In this document: positions 1 through 11,498 of the stretch, one piece after another
How the letters are laid out: each line of letters opens with the position of its first letter
Position numbering within the stretch: position 1 is the stretch's first letter
NCBI GenBank assembly: GCA_014058105.1
Contig: JACGCM010002647.1
Location: 310,001-374,000, forward strand
Direction of reading: 5' to 3'
DNA: 64,000 nucleotides
Source of the DNA: Kingdonia uniflora
Taxonomy: Eukaryota; Streptophyta; Magnoliopsida; Ranunculales; Circaeasteraceae
Made by a program: the position numbers and the translations under genes
The notes under the pieces: generated by a model
Database searches by the model: none
Told to the model about the DNA's origin: nothing
What the model saw: the letters and a program-made list of their open reading frames with translations, nothing else

Positions 1-1090
1 AGCTGAACATTATATAAAATAAAAAAGCCTAATTGACATAGGACACCATTAAATCAAACCAAAAATAAAAACGTATAAAATATGATATACACGTAACTAT
101 TTAACTTTATAGAACCATGATTTCGTCAAATAAGCAAACCAAATCCAATAAAAAAAAATTACATAAATATGAAAATCATCATTTTACAACAAAAATATTT
201 GCATGGGTGGAAGTTCACAAACTAATCTAGAAGGTAAATGACTATTAGTTCGACAATATTGGCGTAGTCCCTCGTAATCCTTATCCTTTACGCGATGACC
301 ATTGTGAATTCTTATTCCAATGAATATCTTATCTATCCCAAGTACAAAAGCCCGCGATAATGTAGGAGCATCTCATGCACCACATCGAACAACAAACATT
401 AACATACTCCCATGCAGTTGTATACTTATGTTTCTCCAGGTGTATTATCATACCATGAATGTAAACATCATTGCACCATGACTTATGTTAGCATCATTCC
501 ACCGCCAATACTTTATATAAACGACATAGGCTATTTACATGAAAAATACCACCAATACCTTGCACTAATTCATAGACATACCAATCTTTTCGTGAAACCC
601 AAAAATTCCGCAAAACTCATGGATATTAGAGTTTGAGATGAAGAGCCTACAACTCACACAAAATAAATTAAATTTGATGATGAAAAAACTATTTACAACC
701 AAAAAAAGTCTGACATTATGTAAACATCAAAAGTTGATTGTACCATCAACCAAAAAGGCATTATAGAAGTGTTGATTAACTTTGGTACCATCGCAATTAA
801 AGTAAGAAAAGAGAGAAATATCCTACCACTCAATCTATGAATCAATATATAGCAATTAACTTTATAATGTCTTTTATAATGCCTCCTCGATCAATTTATA
901 CTGGTTTTGAAATAGATGATGAGAACCTTGGTATTCTTCAACAACGAAATTTCCTGCACCATAGACACCAATAAACAAAGTGAAAAGTTAAGCAACTACA
1001 TTAAGAAATTTACAAACGCACCTCAGAATTATGCTTAGGGTTTTTACCAGTTCCTGCACAAATAGATTTTGCATAGAGAGAGAGAGAAAG
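1..1090. other. AT-rich sequence, no gene recognised
   Basis: Open frames here are short, AT-rich and without recognisable motifs. A minus-strand splice acceptor-like site near 950 precedes a short open stretch, so a minus-strand gene running off the left edge is possible, but I cannot name it. No tandem array or transposon end was seen. Confidence 0.4.
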
Positions 1091-1096
1091 GCTTAC

Positions 1097-1260
1097 CTGG
1101 TTCGGAGAGATCGAGCAAGAAAATGAGAGAGAGATGGGGAATCTATTATAAATCCAGAGAATCGTGGGTATGGGAGTGGTGGAGAAGAAGAGCAAGTCCG
1201 TGAGAGAATCGTGGGAGTAGAGGGGTTGGAACTCTCGGCCCCTAATTTTGGTTCTGTTTT
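1097..1260 (-). other. Possible 5' leader exon of a minus-strand gene
   Basis: Read on the minus strand this is a CT-rich stretch (repeated CTCTCT and TTCTTC) ending in CCAG followed by GTAAGCC, a good plant splice donor at 1096. CT-rich leaders with a leader intron are common in plant genes. No convincing start codon or protein follows, so this is only a hint that a minus-strand gene begins here. It could equally be a promoter fragment or chance. Confidence 0.22.
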
Positions 1261-2080
1261 GAATTTGTCTTTACAATTGTACCCTTCAATGTGTTCTAAA
1301 ATCACGAAATACCCTCTCATGTTAACTGCTCATCTTAGATCTCATCCCTCCATCTTTTTAATTACTTAACCCGAGGTACTAAAATTCTATCTCAGCCTGT
1401 CTCTAAAACAAATCTTCCTTGTGGGCAAATTTGTCTATACAAAAAATATCATTCTTGGATAATATATAGACTAGTTGTGCCCGAGGCACACCACGGTTGC
1501 ACTCGTTGTTTCATAGAACTTTGAGTGCCTTCAACACTACATACCAAACTTATATACTTGTATTGACACTGCGAAAAAATAAACTCGTACTCTGCAAAAT
1601 ACCGTGTCTTCGTCAATTACGCTAACATGTCGATCTCAATGGTGTTTCCTTTTACTACAGAAAATGTCTCACTATTTTGATTGACCAAATAGACACATCT
1701 CCCCATTAAAGGTGTTACTCCACCAATAACTTCTCCTCCAACCCATGTTAAAAGTATCACTGTCCACAAATAGTGCAACACTTTCCCTTTCGTGATATAG
1801 TTTTAGACTCCTCCGAGGCTCGCGACCTTGGAGATGGTGGCACCGAAGTGCAAGCGGAAAGAGACCCAACTACTGCCAACCCATATAAAAAACATAAATG
1901 AAAACTATGAGACAACATTCCAAGAATAAAAAGGATGGAACTAATTAGTTAGATATTTTTTTTAGAGTTTTTGCAAACTATTTTTTGTGGTTTCCTTAGA
2001 AATTTTAGCATTGTTACTGGAGATACTCTAATATATTTTCATTTGTATGTCACCTACTTGAAGGTCGTATTGTACTTGTT
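1261..2080. other. Intergenic, nothing recognised
   Basis: Only short shadow frames are present. No transposon termini, RNA gene or coding exon could be recognised on either strand. Confidence 0.4.
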
Positions 2081-2081
2081 A

Positions 2082-2600
2082 CATCTCCAGAACCTATCTA
2101 AAATGGGACAGAAGAAAGCAGCAGACTTGCCGACAACCAGCAGATCCAGACTGCCCAGAAAATGGATGGAAAAGTCATTCTCAGTTCAGAAAATGGATGG
2201 GGGTGATTTACAGCCCATCTGATGTATGCCTCTAATGGAAGAAAGAAGCTCAAAGCTGAACAATAAATCACAGAAGGAGGATGTTCATAACATGCCAAAA
2301 TTGGGGCAGAAAGAATTAACAGAACAGCTGCCTTACTGTTTGTTCAGACTGCCCAGAAAATGGATGAAAAGACAATATCAGTTCAGAAAATGAATGAAAA
2401 AGACGCTATCAGTTCAAAAAATGGATGGGGAATATTGCCCATGATGCATGTCTCGATGACGAAGCTCAAAGCTGCAACAATAATCACGTAAAGATGTTCA
2501 GAATCTATCCAAATTTGGGGCAGAAGGAAGCAAAAAAACTGCTGCCTACCCACAGATTCTGTTTTGTTCAGAAAATAGATGGGAAAGACATATTAAATGC
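2082..2600 (+). repeat. Three-unit imperfect tandem repeat (~200 bp unit)
   Basis: Three successive units begin near 2082, 2280 and 2494, each opening with a version of ATGTTCAGAATCTATCC followed by a GGGGCAGAAGGAAGCA-like block. Units one and two continue with an AGACTGCCCAGAAAATGGATG block, repeated TTCAGAAAATGGATG motifs, and a common GAAGCTCAAAGCTG segment. The third unit is truncated. No unit gives a clean shared reading frame, so I treat this as a decayed tandem duplication and not as a repeat protein. Confidence 0.6.
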
Positions 2601-2640
2601 AATGGTATTTCTTTTGAATTTAGCTCCTCAGGGGTAGCAG

Positions 2641-4030
2641 ACTCTAAAACTACAATTTAACAGGTGTTCTCAAAGTTTGTTGTGGATGTTGTGATACTCT
2701 AGGCCTTGTATGAGCGTGTACATATACCTACATGGTTATACATATACGCAAATATTTGTACCCTTTCTGTGAATTTTTTTTTTCTTCTGCAAATAGATCT
2801 GAGGAAAATGTTAATAATACAATTAGAAACTCTTCTCTACTATCATTAGGACTGAAAAAAAAATTCTAACATGGGTAGGATTATGTACATAATGAGGGGT
2901 TCGGATAACTGGTTGGATTAAATTTGTTGTCGGTGTTTCACCGGTCAACCCAGCATGTTGAAATGGCCATATATATGTTTGAAGTTTGTACCCTTGAGAC
3001 TGCTTATTAGTCATACTCAAAATACTTATCCAGGAACATTATCCTTTTTCACTTTTACAACTCCGAACCATGGAATCAAACCATGGACATTGTTGGTTGT
3101 GATACCAAAATTTCAAACCCTATTGTTACTGAAGTAGTGATTAGAGGTCTGAAACCCCAACTTAACATCTCTCTAAATTGCAACTCAAAGTACTCATCAG
3201 AAGCACAATTCAGTCAAATTGGACAAAATCAACGAATCAAAATCTCTAAAATGAAAAGGTTTTGAATCGAAGATGTTTGAATTGTACAAAACAGCTACAA
3301 TTAGAGAGATAAAGAAGTTCGTGTGTATATAGAGAGAGAACTTGTTCGTGAGAAGAGAGAAAAGTCTTGGCTCTGTGACTAATATTATGGTTGAGTGTAC
3401 AGCTTTTGTTTGGGGGCTTTAAGCGTAGGAAGGGAGATATAATGGGTGGAGGTAGATTTAGTTGCTGCTACCAAGGCATGTATATTGAAATTAGGTGGAT
3501 AAACGTACAAAAAAAAACATCATATATGTTATATTCGCCTATTTGTGTAAACAATGTTATATTTATCTTCAAAGAACATATATATGACTATATGATCTTC
3601 CTATTGATTAAGAGTGGGAGATTTATAGTTGCAATCAGAAGCTTCAATATAACTTAATCATCTATTTAGGAGCTATATAAAATGGACTCCCAATAGTTAA
3701 AGAGCAAAAAAAATCCTATTAAAAATAACTCGAACATTTTGAAACTTCGGACAAATACAAAAATCAAGGGATTACCTGGTCCAATATGAGAGGCAAGACT
3801 GATATCTTCCACTTCAATTTGCAAGGAAGGTGCCTTAATGGTTCAAAACATTAGTTTTTCACTATGTTGTAGGAATCACCTGAGTATAGAGAAAGATTTT
3901 ACAGCGAATCAAATAATAAAATCCTAATATAAAGTGTTTAGATAATGCACAAAAATAAAAAGAAAGTAAACAAAACTGAAAGATGTTTACCACCATACGA
4001 TCCGAAGGTCAGCGCATATTCCCTCAACTT
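2641..4030. other. Intergenic, nothing recognised
   Basis: AT-rich DNA with purine-rich GAGAGA tracts near 3300-3360. No protein homology, RNA gene or transposon end could be recognised. Confidence 0.4.
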
Positions 4031-4032
4031 CA

Positions 4033-4184
4033 AAGATTACGTCCTAAAAGGATAATGGTATAAGTCATGCACTTAAAATTTGAATTTAAGTGAGATGTCA
4101 TTATATATAAGAATTCTCTCTCTCTCAATTGCTCTCCAATTATATAGAACTGATAATCCTTCGATAGGATAATATTTCCTAACA
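4033..4184 (+). repeat. 5' LTR of the copia element (outer edge approximate)
   Basis: From about 4098 this matches the right LTR nearly base for base: GAATTCTCTCTCTC, CCAATTATATAGAACTGA, and the end ATTTCCTAACA at 4184. Directly after it comes GTTATCAGCACG, the expected place for a tRNA primer-binding site. The outer ~65 bp have diverged and the start is inferred from the right copy. Confidence 0.55.
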
Positions 4185-4682
4185 CGTTATCAGCACGTAA
4201 AAAAACTGAAAAACACTCTCCAATCAACAATTTTCAGGGAAACTTTGCAATCAGAGAGGTATTTTACAAAAAAAATTGAATTTTGTTTCAATTTTCTCCT
4301 AATCTATGTTGTATGATATCTTAATATAGGTTAATATTTATTTTTACTATTTTTTTCGGATTAAAAATAAGCCTTTTTGGTGATTTTTACCCTAGAAATA
4401 GTTCTGCTTTCAAACCAAAATTAATTTCTCTGTGAACATCGGATGGAGGTGAGACAACTTTGGTTAGAAATCCCATCCCAAGAGCTTTCCAACGGCACAT
4501 GGCACGTCTCAGGAAGATGTCCCAATCACCGGAAAACTTGCGATGAAACTAGACAATTTCGCGGCCAAAAACGGCGTGATGATGTCAACAATTTTTTATT
4601 TTTTTTAAAACTATTTTTTATATTTTATTAATAATTATCTGTTGATGACGTCATCGTTATCCATTGCTGACATCAACAGCAA

Positions 4683-4931
4683 CACGTGTCGAGGACACGT
4701 GGCATGTTGATATGGCATGGCACGTGCGTGGCACATGGCAGTCGCCAAACTGTCACCGGATCGACAGTGACCGGCGTGAGACGTGGCAGGCACGTGCGAA
4801 GCTTGTGTGCACGTGTGGCACATGTGACAGACACGCTTGGGGCACGTGGTAGACCGTTGACCGGGTCAACCGGTCCAGGCGTTGACCCAGACCGAGTCAG
4901 ACCGGTTCAGACACTGAAACGACTATAAATA
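4683..4931 (+). promoter_or_regulatory. Six G-boxes plus a TATA box in the copia leader
   Basis: Perfect CACGTG hexamers start at 4683, 4696, 4721, 4791, 4810 and 4843. They are followed by clustered TTGAC/GTCAA (W-box-like) motifs near 4855-4900 and by CTATAAATAG at 4922-4931, a textbook plant TATA box. G-boxes bind bZIP and bHLH factors in abscisic-acid and light responses; that is family knowledge. Use as a promoter by this element is inferred. It lies between the left LTR and the gag start and is far richer in G+C than its surroundings. Confidence 0.5.
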
Positions 4932-5607
4932 GCCCATTTCTTGGTCAAATTGAGTCTATTTTTTTTTGAAAATTTCTTATTGACTGGACCTACCCCGTGG
5001 GGGACCCATTTTTAATTTTTTTTATGAAAATTATTTTTTAATTTTTTTTGGGAAGAGGTGTCTTGTATAGGAAAGTTAACTCACTTATATAGGATATAAG
5101 CAAATATATTAATACATATTTAAGTATTTTACGATAGCTAATAGGATATTAAGGATATGACCTTAGGATACTAATTATCATGATCTGGGGATCAAATATA
5201 ATACGAAGCCAAGACTAATTTAGGGTATGACTAGGAGTCATACCTAAAATCACAATTAATTGTCAATGATAAATAATTAGAGCTCAATTAATAATTAACT
5301 TAGTCTTATTTCTAAAAACTTGGTGTCTGAGAAACTATTTTTTGTATCTAGGTGCAATTAGATGTTACATGATAACATTTAGAGATATATAGGAATTGAT
5401 TTTAACCTATAGTACCCTAGAATATTAGTTCAAAGACAGACATAATCAACCTATCTTTTGAGCCCATTAGACTTCGGGGTGGAACCACTTGTCAGCTAAA
5501 CATCTAATACCCCTCATATTCGTAGCAAATAGATCATTTGTCTCAAATATACAAACCCTTATAGAACTTTAGAGCTTAGAACGCCCTAGTTGTTTTGTAA
5601 TATCTAG

Positions 5608-6040
5608 TGGTTTTGAATAGCTACCTTGGCTAAGACTCTATTAAAACGCACTTAAGGTTAAGATTACCATTTCACAGGGTAAAATTGAGATTTGACGCTT
5701 AATAAGATATGAACTAGGTTCACCTTTAAGTAATGATTAAGAATCACTGACTTGTATAATATGAATTGCCTTTAGTACGTAATGATTAGAAATCATGTAC
5801 TTAAATAGGATTTCATTAGGAACGCAAGCATCTGGTAGTTTTGAATATCAATTTTGGCTAAGATTCTATTAAAACGTACATCTAAGATTAAGATCATCAT
5901 TTTTACGGGATAAAATTTGGGATTTAATTATTAAAAAAGAATTTTATGAGTTTTAAAATATGAACAGGGTTCACCTATTACATGATTAGGAATCATTTAT
6001 TTATCTTTATTTTAAGTACTATGATATGTTTTTAATGCAA
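5608..6040 (+). repeat. Direct duplication in the copia leader
   Basis: The segment starting near 5608 (TAGTGGTTTTGAATAGCTA) recurs from about 5831 (TGGTAGTTTTGAATATC). Both continue with GGCTAAGA-TCTATTAAAACG, a TAAGATTA block, a GGG-TAAAATT block, a GGTTCACCT block and an ATGATTA-GAATCA block. The unit is about 220 bp and the copies have diverged. No coding function is visible. Confidence 0.65.
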
Positions 6041-6133
6041 TTGGTATATTTATCAAGAATTATCATTAATTACGATATACATTTTGTATTACAGAAGTCT
6101 GCGACCCCACGTTACGATTACGAACCATTGCTG

Positions 6134-7037
6134 CTTGATGGATCCAACTACCTGTCTTAGTGTACGGACATAAAACTCCATCTGCAGACAATGAGCGTTT
6201 TAAAGTCGATTGTTGCAGATAACACCATCTCTTAACCACTCAGGGAACATGCCATGTTGGCTATGCACGTCCACCTTGAGCTAGAGCTAAAATTTCATCA
6301 TCTCTGTTGCAGAACTCCATATGAGTTATGGACGAGCTTAGAAGAACGCTTTGGTCTACAGCAGGCCTTAACGAACTATAAGAATCATAAGCGCTGGAAC
6401 AACTTGAGGCTATATGACTTCAAGACTGTAGCTACCTATAATTCAGCACTACAAAAAATTATTTTAGCCACGAGGCTCAATAACGATTATGTTTTCGCGA
6501 AAGAGGTTTTGCTAAAAACTTTTTCCACATTTCTACATTCGTAGGCTGCTCTTAGGGACCACTATGAAAAAATGAAATTTAGTTATCCTGGAGATCTGAT
6601 CCAACTCTTGCTCGCTGCGGAACAAGATGGCACATTTATTTTTTGAACAAATAAGAGGTTTCCCCCTAGGAGGAAGAAACCAGTTGTACGGAAGATCTTA
6701 TCTCATGACCAGAGATAACCATGAACGGGGTTCTGGTAGTAGGACAGCGACTGAAGGTGGGAATCAGGGATTCTTGGGCCCTCAGAAGTACAACAAGTTC
6801 AAAAAGGTTGGTCAACCACAGACACCAAAGAAGATCAAGAAGCCAGATTTTGAATCTCCTTGCTTGAGATGTAGGGCAGCTAAACACTGGGTTCACGACT
6901 GCAAGACACCGTGGGTGCCTAGAGTCAAAGTTCAGGCTAACCACATCACCACTAACATAGCTTTTGTCACTATAAAGTTAGCAGCGTCAGACTTCTTTGG
7001 CAATACTGATGCCGACATGGATCAACATACAGAGTAA
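6134..7037 (+). pseudogene. copia GAG with CCHC zinc knuckle, broken
   Basis: The LTR-retrotransposon GAG polyprotein (UBN2 type) would package element RNA into cytoplasmic particles. The N-terminal LDGSNYL motif begins at 6134. The block PYELWTSLEERFG (about 6316-6354) is the family signature. A retroviral-type zinc knuckle, C-x2-C-x4-H-x4-C (CLRCRAAKHWVHDC), lies near 6862-6903. In-frame stops at 6158 (where Trp is expected), 6233 and 6542, and a frame change near 6600, show decay. Assignment to copia is supported by the downstream reverse transcriptase. Confidence 0.8.
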
Positions 7038-8724
7038 TCCGTAATGATATCTCAGTAGACATGTGATGTCACATTAGAGAGAGCACTTGTAGTTTCTTTT
7101 CTAGTACAGACTTGATTTACTATTCTTTTTATTGTCAGTATTTTTTAATTTTGTTGGGAACATATCATTTATATTTCAATAAAGTGCTCGTGACATACAT
7201 GAGATTTTTAATTTGTTCTAAATTGTGAGTATTCTAATTTATTACTTGAGAAGTAGTTAAATTTTATGTATGATAGTTGATCTACTATATACAACCTGCC
7301 TATGGATCTATCTGCTCGTTGGGCATGACCGATAATCGGATAAGTGACAACATATGTCTAAGAGACATTAGTACCACACACTCGATCATTTTGAGATATG
7401 AACATATTTCTTGTCTCTAACCTAGTGTATCGGGGATGTCACGAATATCATTGGCATGACCAATATGATAGAACACACTATGTGCGTCACGCTATTACTC
7501 TCTAACGGTATGATACAAGGGTATCTAGTCCACTTTATAAACTCATTAAAATCCAGCTGGATTTTACTGAGTTTAAGGAGATATATGACAATACTTATCA
7601 CGTAATGACTATCAGAGAAAATGACAGACAAGGTTTTGTGCATTCACTCCATGTCTAAAGGTTAGAACACGCTATTAGAATGGTTTCAAATACATTCCTT
7701 AGGGCTCGGATAATGAAGAGGATTATCGGGATTACATCTCAACTTTCCTTAAAAGGAGAGAAAATTTAGAGAGTACGTGTAACGGTTACTTTCGAGGAAA
7801 GTCTATTATTTCATCGTAGTATGACCAAGGTAGACTGGGATCTCCAGCCTTTACTCCAAATACATCCATGGAGACACATGTGGGCCTATCCATCCACATT
7901 GTGGCCCACTTGAATATTTATGGTCATAATAGACGCATCTAGAAGATGGTATTATGTTTGCCTATTATTAAAATCTAGGAATGCAACGTTAACATGACTT
8001 CTTACTTAGATCATTTAATCGCAGGCTCAGTTCCTGGATTAATCGATCAAAGTCGATCAATGTGACTTAACGGGGGATTGGGAGTTAGACTCACAGGCTC
8101 TTGATGATTATTTTATCGCTAAATGGGATAGATGATTGAGCATCGTGAGTACCCCATACCATACCCAACTTGGGATTGGAAGTGAACTTAATCAAGCGAT
8201 TTAGGATAATCACTATGCCACTTTATTACAATCACAGCTTCTGGCTAGTGTGTGGAATATGCATTCTTGCTCCCATAACACTGATTAGGGTTCGTCCCTT
8301 AGCAAATCATCAAATTATTTTTGCTCTCATATACATTCTTGCTCCCACAACGCTTCATCGAGAGTAGAACCACCCATTGATGAGGCAATAATAGTTACGC
8401 GACCAGTCGATACATTACGAGACTAGCCCCGGGTGGCACATACGCGTATGATGATAAGAAGATATCGATCTATTAAGTCTGTAATTGCACAACGTAGGAT
8501 CGTTCGATAAACATTTTTCGACAAAGTATTCATATTCGATGTTGTGTTCGCCATCAAGGATGAGGATTCAAAACCACTTATTGTAAATAACTGTGTTTTG
8601 TCGTACATTGGCCAAAGTGGGCATCTGGAATCCAAGCGGAGCTCAGCTTGCTAGCATAATGTGAAATGGTACAATAAAGCTTATCGGTTATAAATGGGAA
8701 AGGTACGAAATATGATTAACTCGA
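7038..8724 (+). other. Degenerate middle of the copia element; 32-bp palindrome
   Basis: Protease and integrase should lie here, but too many changes have accumulated for their motifs to be read with confidence. A near-perfect palindrome at 7541-7572 (ACTCATTAAAATCCAG against its complement) is the only clear structure. A few short phrases are compatible with integrase but do not support a call. Confidence 0.4.
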
Positions 8725-9805
8725 AGAAATAATTTGGTCAAGGCAAGATTAGTTGCCCAGGAAATCTTTAAGAAATCTGGCATCGATTGCAGTGTGATCT
8801 ATTATCCAGTTATGGACGCTATAACGTTTCGGTACTGATCAGTCTGTTAAGTTATCGAGGACAAGCTAGACATGCATCTGATGTAAATATCGCGTATCTA
8901 TATGGGAAACTAGATACGGACATCTACATAAAGTTACCTGGGAAGGTATAAGCTTCTGGAAGCAACTAAGCCCGACACATGAAGTGTGTACGTAATAAAA
9001 CTGGAAAAGTTATTATTGACTTGAAGCAATTAGAGCCCATAAGACATAGTAAGTTGACTGAATATTTAAAGGTCGGGGACTTTGAAAATATCATTATCTG
9101 TCCATGCGTTCTTATTTAGAGCACAGAAACTAGCTTCAGTGTCATTATAACAGTATACTAAATGAATTGGATATCATTAAAATTCTGGGGGAGATCGCGA
9201 GAGCCGCCGAATACCTTGGGAAGGAATTTGAAATACAATACCTTAGGAAATCAAGTAGTGTCTTGATTTATAGATCAAACATCTTGGTAGTGACATACCC
9301 ATACACCAAATAATATATATCGGAAGAGTTATCTAACACTTCAATATGGATGTAGCACACGGTGCTAAGTTGTTTATTGCACGTCCATCACTTAGGTGTG
9401 GACAACGACATCTTTCACCATCCTAATGGGGGGAGAAATTCATAGGGCTTTGACGCCATAGCTAGGAGGTGCTTTGCTATATGTAGATAGGTATACTAGA
9501 CCCAATGACTCATTCACAGTGAACTGTTTAGCTTGCCATAGTTCTGTTCCTACCCATGGCACTGGATTGAGATCATGCACATTCTGAGGTATCTAATTGG
9601 TATGAAAGATTGGGGTATGTTTTACTTGAAATGGTAAACGTAAAACTATAAAGTACACCGATACAGAATACTTCTCAGGCCCACATAGAGGTTATTGTTA
9701 AATGGATTATGTGCTTATGTACAGGGATACATAAAGATTCTTGTGATCGATGAAGCAGACGGCGGTAGCTACACCTCGAACCACAAAAAAATTTGCACTT
9801 CATTG
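8725..9805 (+). pseudogene. copia reverse transcriptase and RNase H, broken
   Basis: Recognisable copia RT blocks in order are ARLVAQ...GIDCSVIYYPVMDAITF (from about 8735), KLDMHLM (about 8865) and AYLYGKLDTDIYIKLPG (about 8890-8943). A relic of the YVDDLN catalytic region lies near 9140-9175. RNase H traces follow: a HILRYL-like block near 9580, YTDTEYFSGPHRG (about 9655-9695), and WRSMKQTAVAT (about 9745-9780). Stops and frameshifts are frequent. Wording of the motifs puts it among Retrofit/Oryco-like elements, but that sublineage is a guess. Confidence 0.75.
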
Positions 9806-9855
9806 AACTCCTAATAGGCCCATAGGCCTTTAGGGTTATGGGGAGAGTTTCAGAT

Positions 9856-9999
9856 GATTAGGTAACCAATATATGGTTATCTCCTTTTTGTAATACGTAG
9901 AGTTTTACAGTTCATCATTATCAATAAGAATTCTCTCTCTCAATTGTTCTCCAATTATATAGAACTGACAATCCTTCGATATGATAATATTTCCTAACA
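9856..9999 (+). repeat. 3' LTR of the copia element
   Basis: It follows a polypurine tract near 9840 and ends TTTCCTAACA at 9999, matching the left LTR end at 4184. The last 85 bp are nearly identical to the left copy, with one CT-dinucleotide length change and a few substitutions. The start is placed just after the purine tract. Confidence 0.6.
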
Positions 10000-10131
10000 A
10001 TTGCTACTTACCCCTCATGTGCAAACTTACACCCTCTTATGATTCTACTAGTACACTTTACACCTATATAAGAGAGATAAAGAGAAAACAGAAGAAGAAA
10101 AATTATTTGAGACAGCTTTACAATTACTAGG

Positions 10132-10239
10132 ATGAAGTTCTTGATAGGTACTACTTTCCTCACCCTTCTTTGCTTATATGTTCTTGGTGTCACCCACTAT
10201 TGTTGGATGAGGGGAAGACATAGTAGCCACATTTTTTAA
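10132..10239 (+). CDS. Short ORF with a signal peptide-like start; possible broken secreted-protein gene
   Basis: An ATG at 10132 opens MKFLIGTTFLTLLCLYVLG, a basic residue then a hydrophobic core, as in a secretory signal peptide. The frame stops after 35 codons at 10237. A +1 change near 10210 would join it to about 70 further open codons, so this may be a frameshifted gene. A TATA-like CTATATAAGAG at about 10063 and a purine-rich leader suit a plant promoter. It begins 133 bp after the copia LTR ends. I do not recognise the family; a real small peptide, a pseudogene or a first exon are all possible. Confidence 0.35.
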   Translation: MKFLIGTTFLTLLCLYVLGVTHYCWMRGRHSSHIF

Positions 10240-11277
10240 GACCGGACATAATAGTACCGCTAAAAATCTTCAGATTGAATTAGACTTGGCCAGCCACGAA
10301 CAACATCCACTCCTACCAGAGTTTCGTGACCATAATACCACAAGCAACAACACTTCACATTTTTCTCACCTGTTGGAACCGACGTTTCTCGTGGTATACA
10401 ATGGCATGTTTTTCGTTACCAACATGTGAGGTTGGAGAAAGAGGCGTTAGAATCCCCCCTATCGTTGGGATTCGAAATTAAGACTCTACTTTGCCGTTCT
10501 CACTTCTACAGGGCCCAAAAACATTTTCATTGATGGAGAGAAGATATCCCAATATAACATCTATATAGACTCCACCTTAGACATATTCTATGATTGGCCA
10601 GGAGGAAATCGATTATGACGAGTATAACGGATTCGATAGATACAAAGACAACCGTATTGCTAAGTGGAGGGACTATGATAACGATGACGATGAAAGCGAC
10701 CAGAAGAACAACACCCCCGGCACGAACAATAACAACCACACAAGCTTCTTCGATGCAGAAGTAACCAACAACTTGGCTATGATTCCTAGCTCTAGTTCAC
10801 CCAATGTAGGCCAAGTCCTAAGCAAACCATGAAAGTCCGGTGGTAGCTTCCCACCATTGGAGAAAAGCTCATCAACCACAAACTTGGTTGGGTTGCTACA
10901 TGTTACAGGGCTGACCTTTACTTTATCATGTTTTAGCTTGTACTAGAATAGGTTGTTTTATGTTACTTGATCATGTTTGTATTATCTAATAAGTGTATAA
11001 TAATAAGCGATTAAGTTTCGCATCATGTATTTTTTCGCTTAACCATATGTAAAGTGTTCCAAGTTAGGCGAATATAATGGAAAATAATTGATACATGACT
11101 GCTTGGTGTTCTTAAAATACTTATCAATTATCATAGCTCCAAAATAATGAGAAATGTTTAAAGTTTCTCCTTAGGGCAAATTGCTGAGGATAATATAAGG
11201 TTTCTGTCAAAATCTTATTGAAGGTAATATAGTCAGGACCACAGGAAAAACATTATGAAACATGAAGGAAAACATGT
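10240..11277. other. Unassigned sequence with one acidic ORF (10590-10832, plus)
   Basis: An 80-codon plus-strand frame at 10590-10832 is rich in Asp, Asn and Ser (runs such as DYDNDDDES) and may be a remnant of the gene starting at 10132. Its first 'Met' is a true ATG, but no conserved motif is visible. The rest of the stretch, up to the hAT target duplication at 11278, holds nothing recognisable. Confidence 0.3.
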
Positions 11278-11285
11278 GTTCAGGC
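11278..11285. repeat. 8-bp target site duplication, left (hAT)
   Basis: GTTCAGGC immediately precedes the terminal inverted repeat and recurs exactly at 15697-15704 after the right terminus. Eight base pairs is the diagnostic duplication length of hAT transposases. Confidence 0.9.
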
Positions 11286-11498
11286 TAGGGCTGTCTAATT
11301 GTAATTGTATTACTCTTAGCTAAGTGATTTGTAATTGTAATTGTTTTCATTAGACTTGGAAGTAATTTGTAATGGCGTTTGCCTTAACTGCTTAGCATCT
11401 ACAAATAAATTAGAAGTTAATTTTTACGTGATGAGGTGCTTATTTTGTTTGTCATATTCGACAATTGTTTATAATTTTGAATCTGATTTTTTTTCTAA

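Larger units (their letters stand above)
4033..9999 (+). mobile_element. Decayed Ty1/copia LTR retrotransposon
   Basis: Two direct sequences of at least 85 bp (4098-4184 and 9915-9999) are almost identical and both end TTTCCTAACA, as LTRs should. Between them, in order on the plus strand, are a GAG with a CCHC zinc knuckle (to 7037), a degenerate middle where protease and integrase should be, a reverse transcriptase (from about 8725) and an RNase H (to about 9805). A purine tract, ATGGGGAGAG near 9840, precedes the right LTR. The reading frame is broken many times, so the element cannot be autonomous. The LTR outer edges are approximate. Confidence 0.8.

Noticed and set aside
10200..10420. 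Possible BURP-domain similarity in the frame following the signal-peptide ORF
   Set aside because: Only loose spacing of Leu/Pro residues fits; the defining Cys-His pattern is absent.
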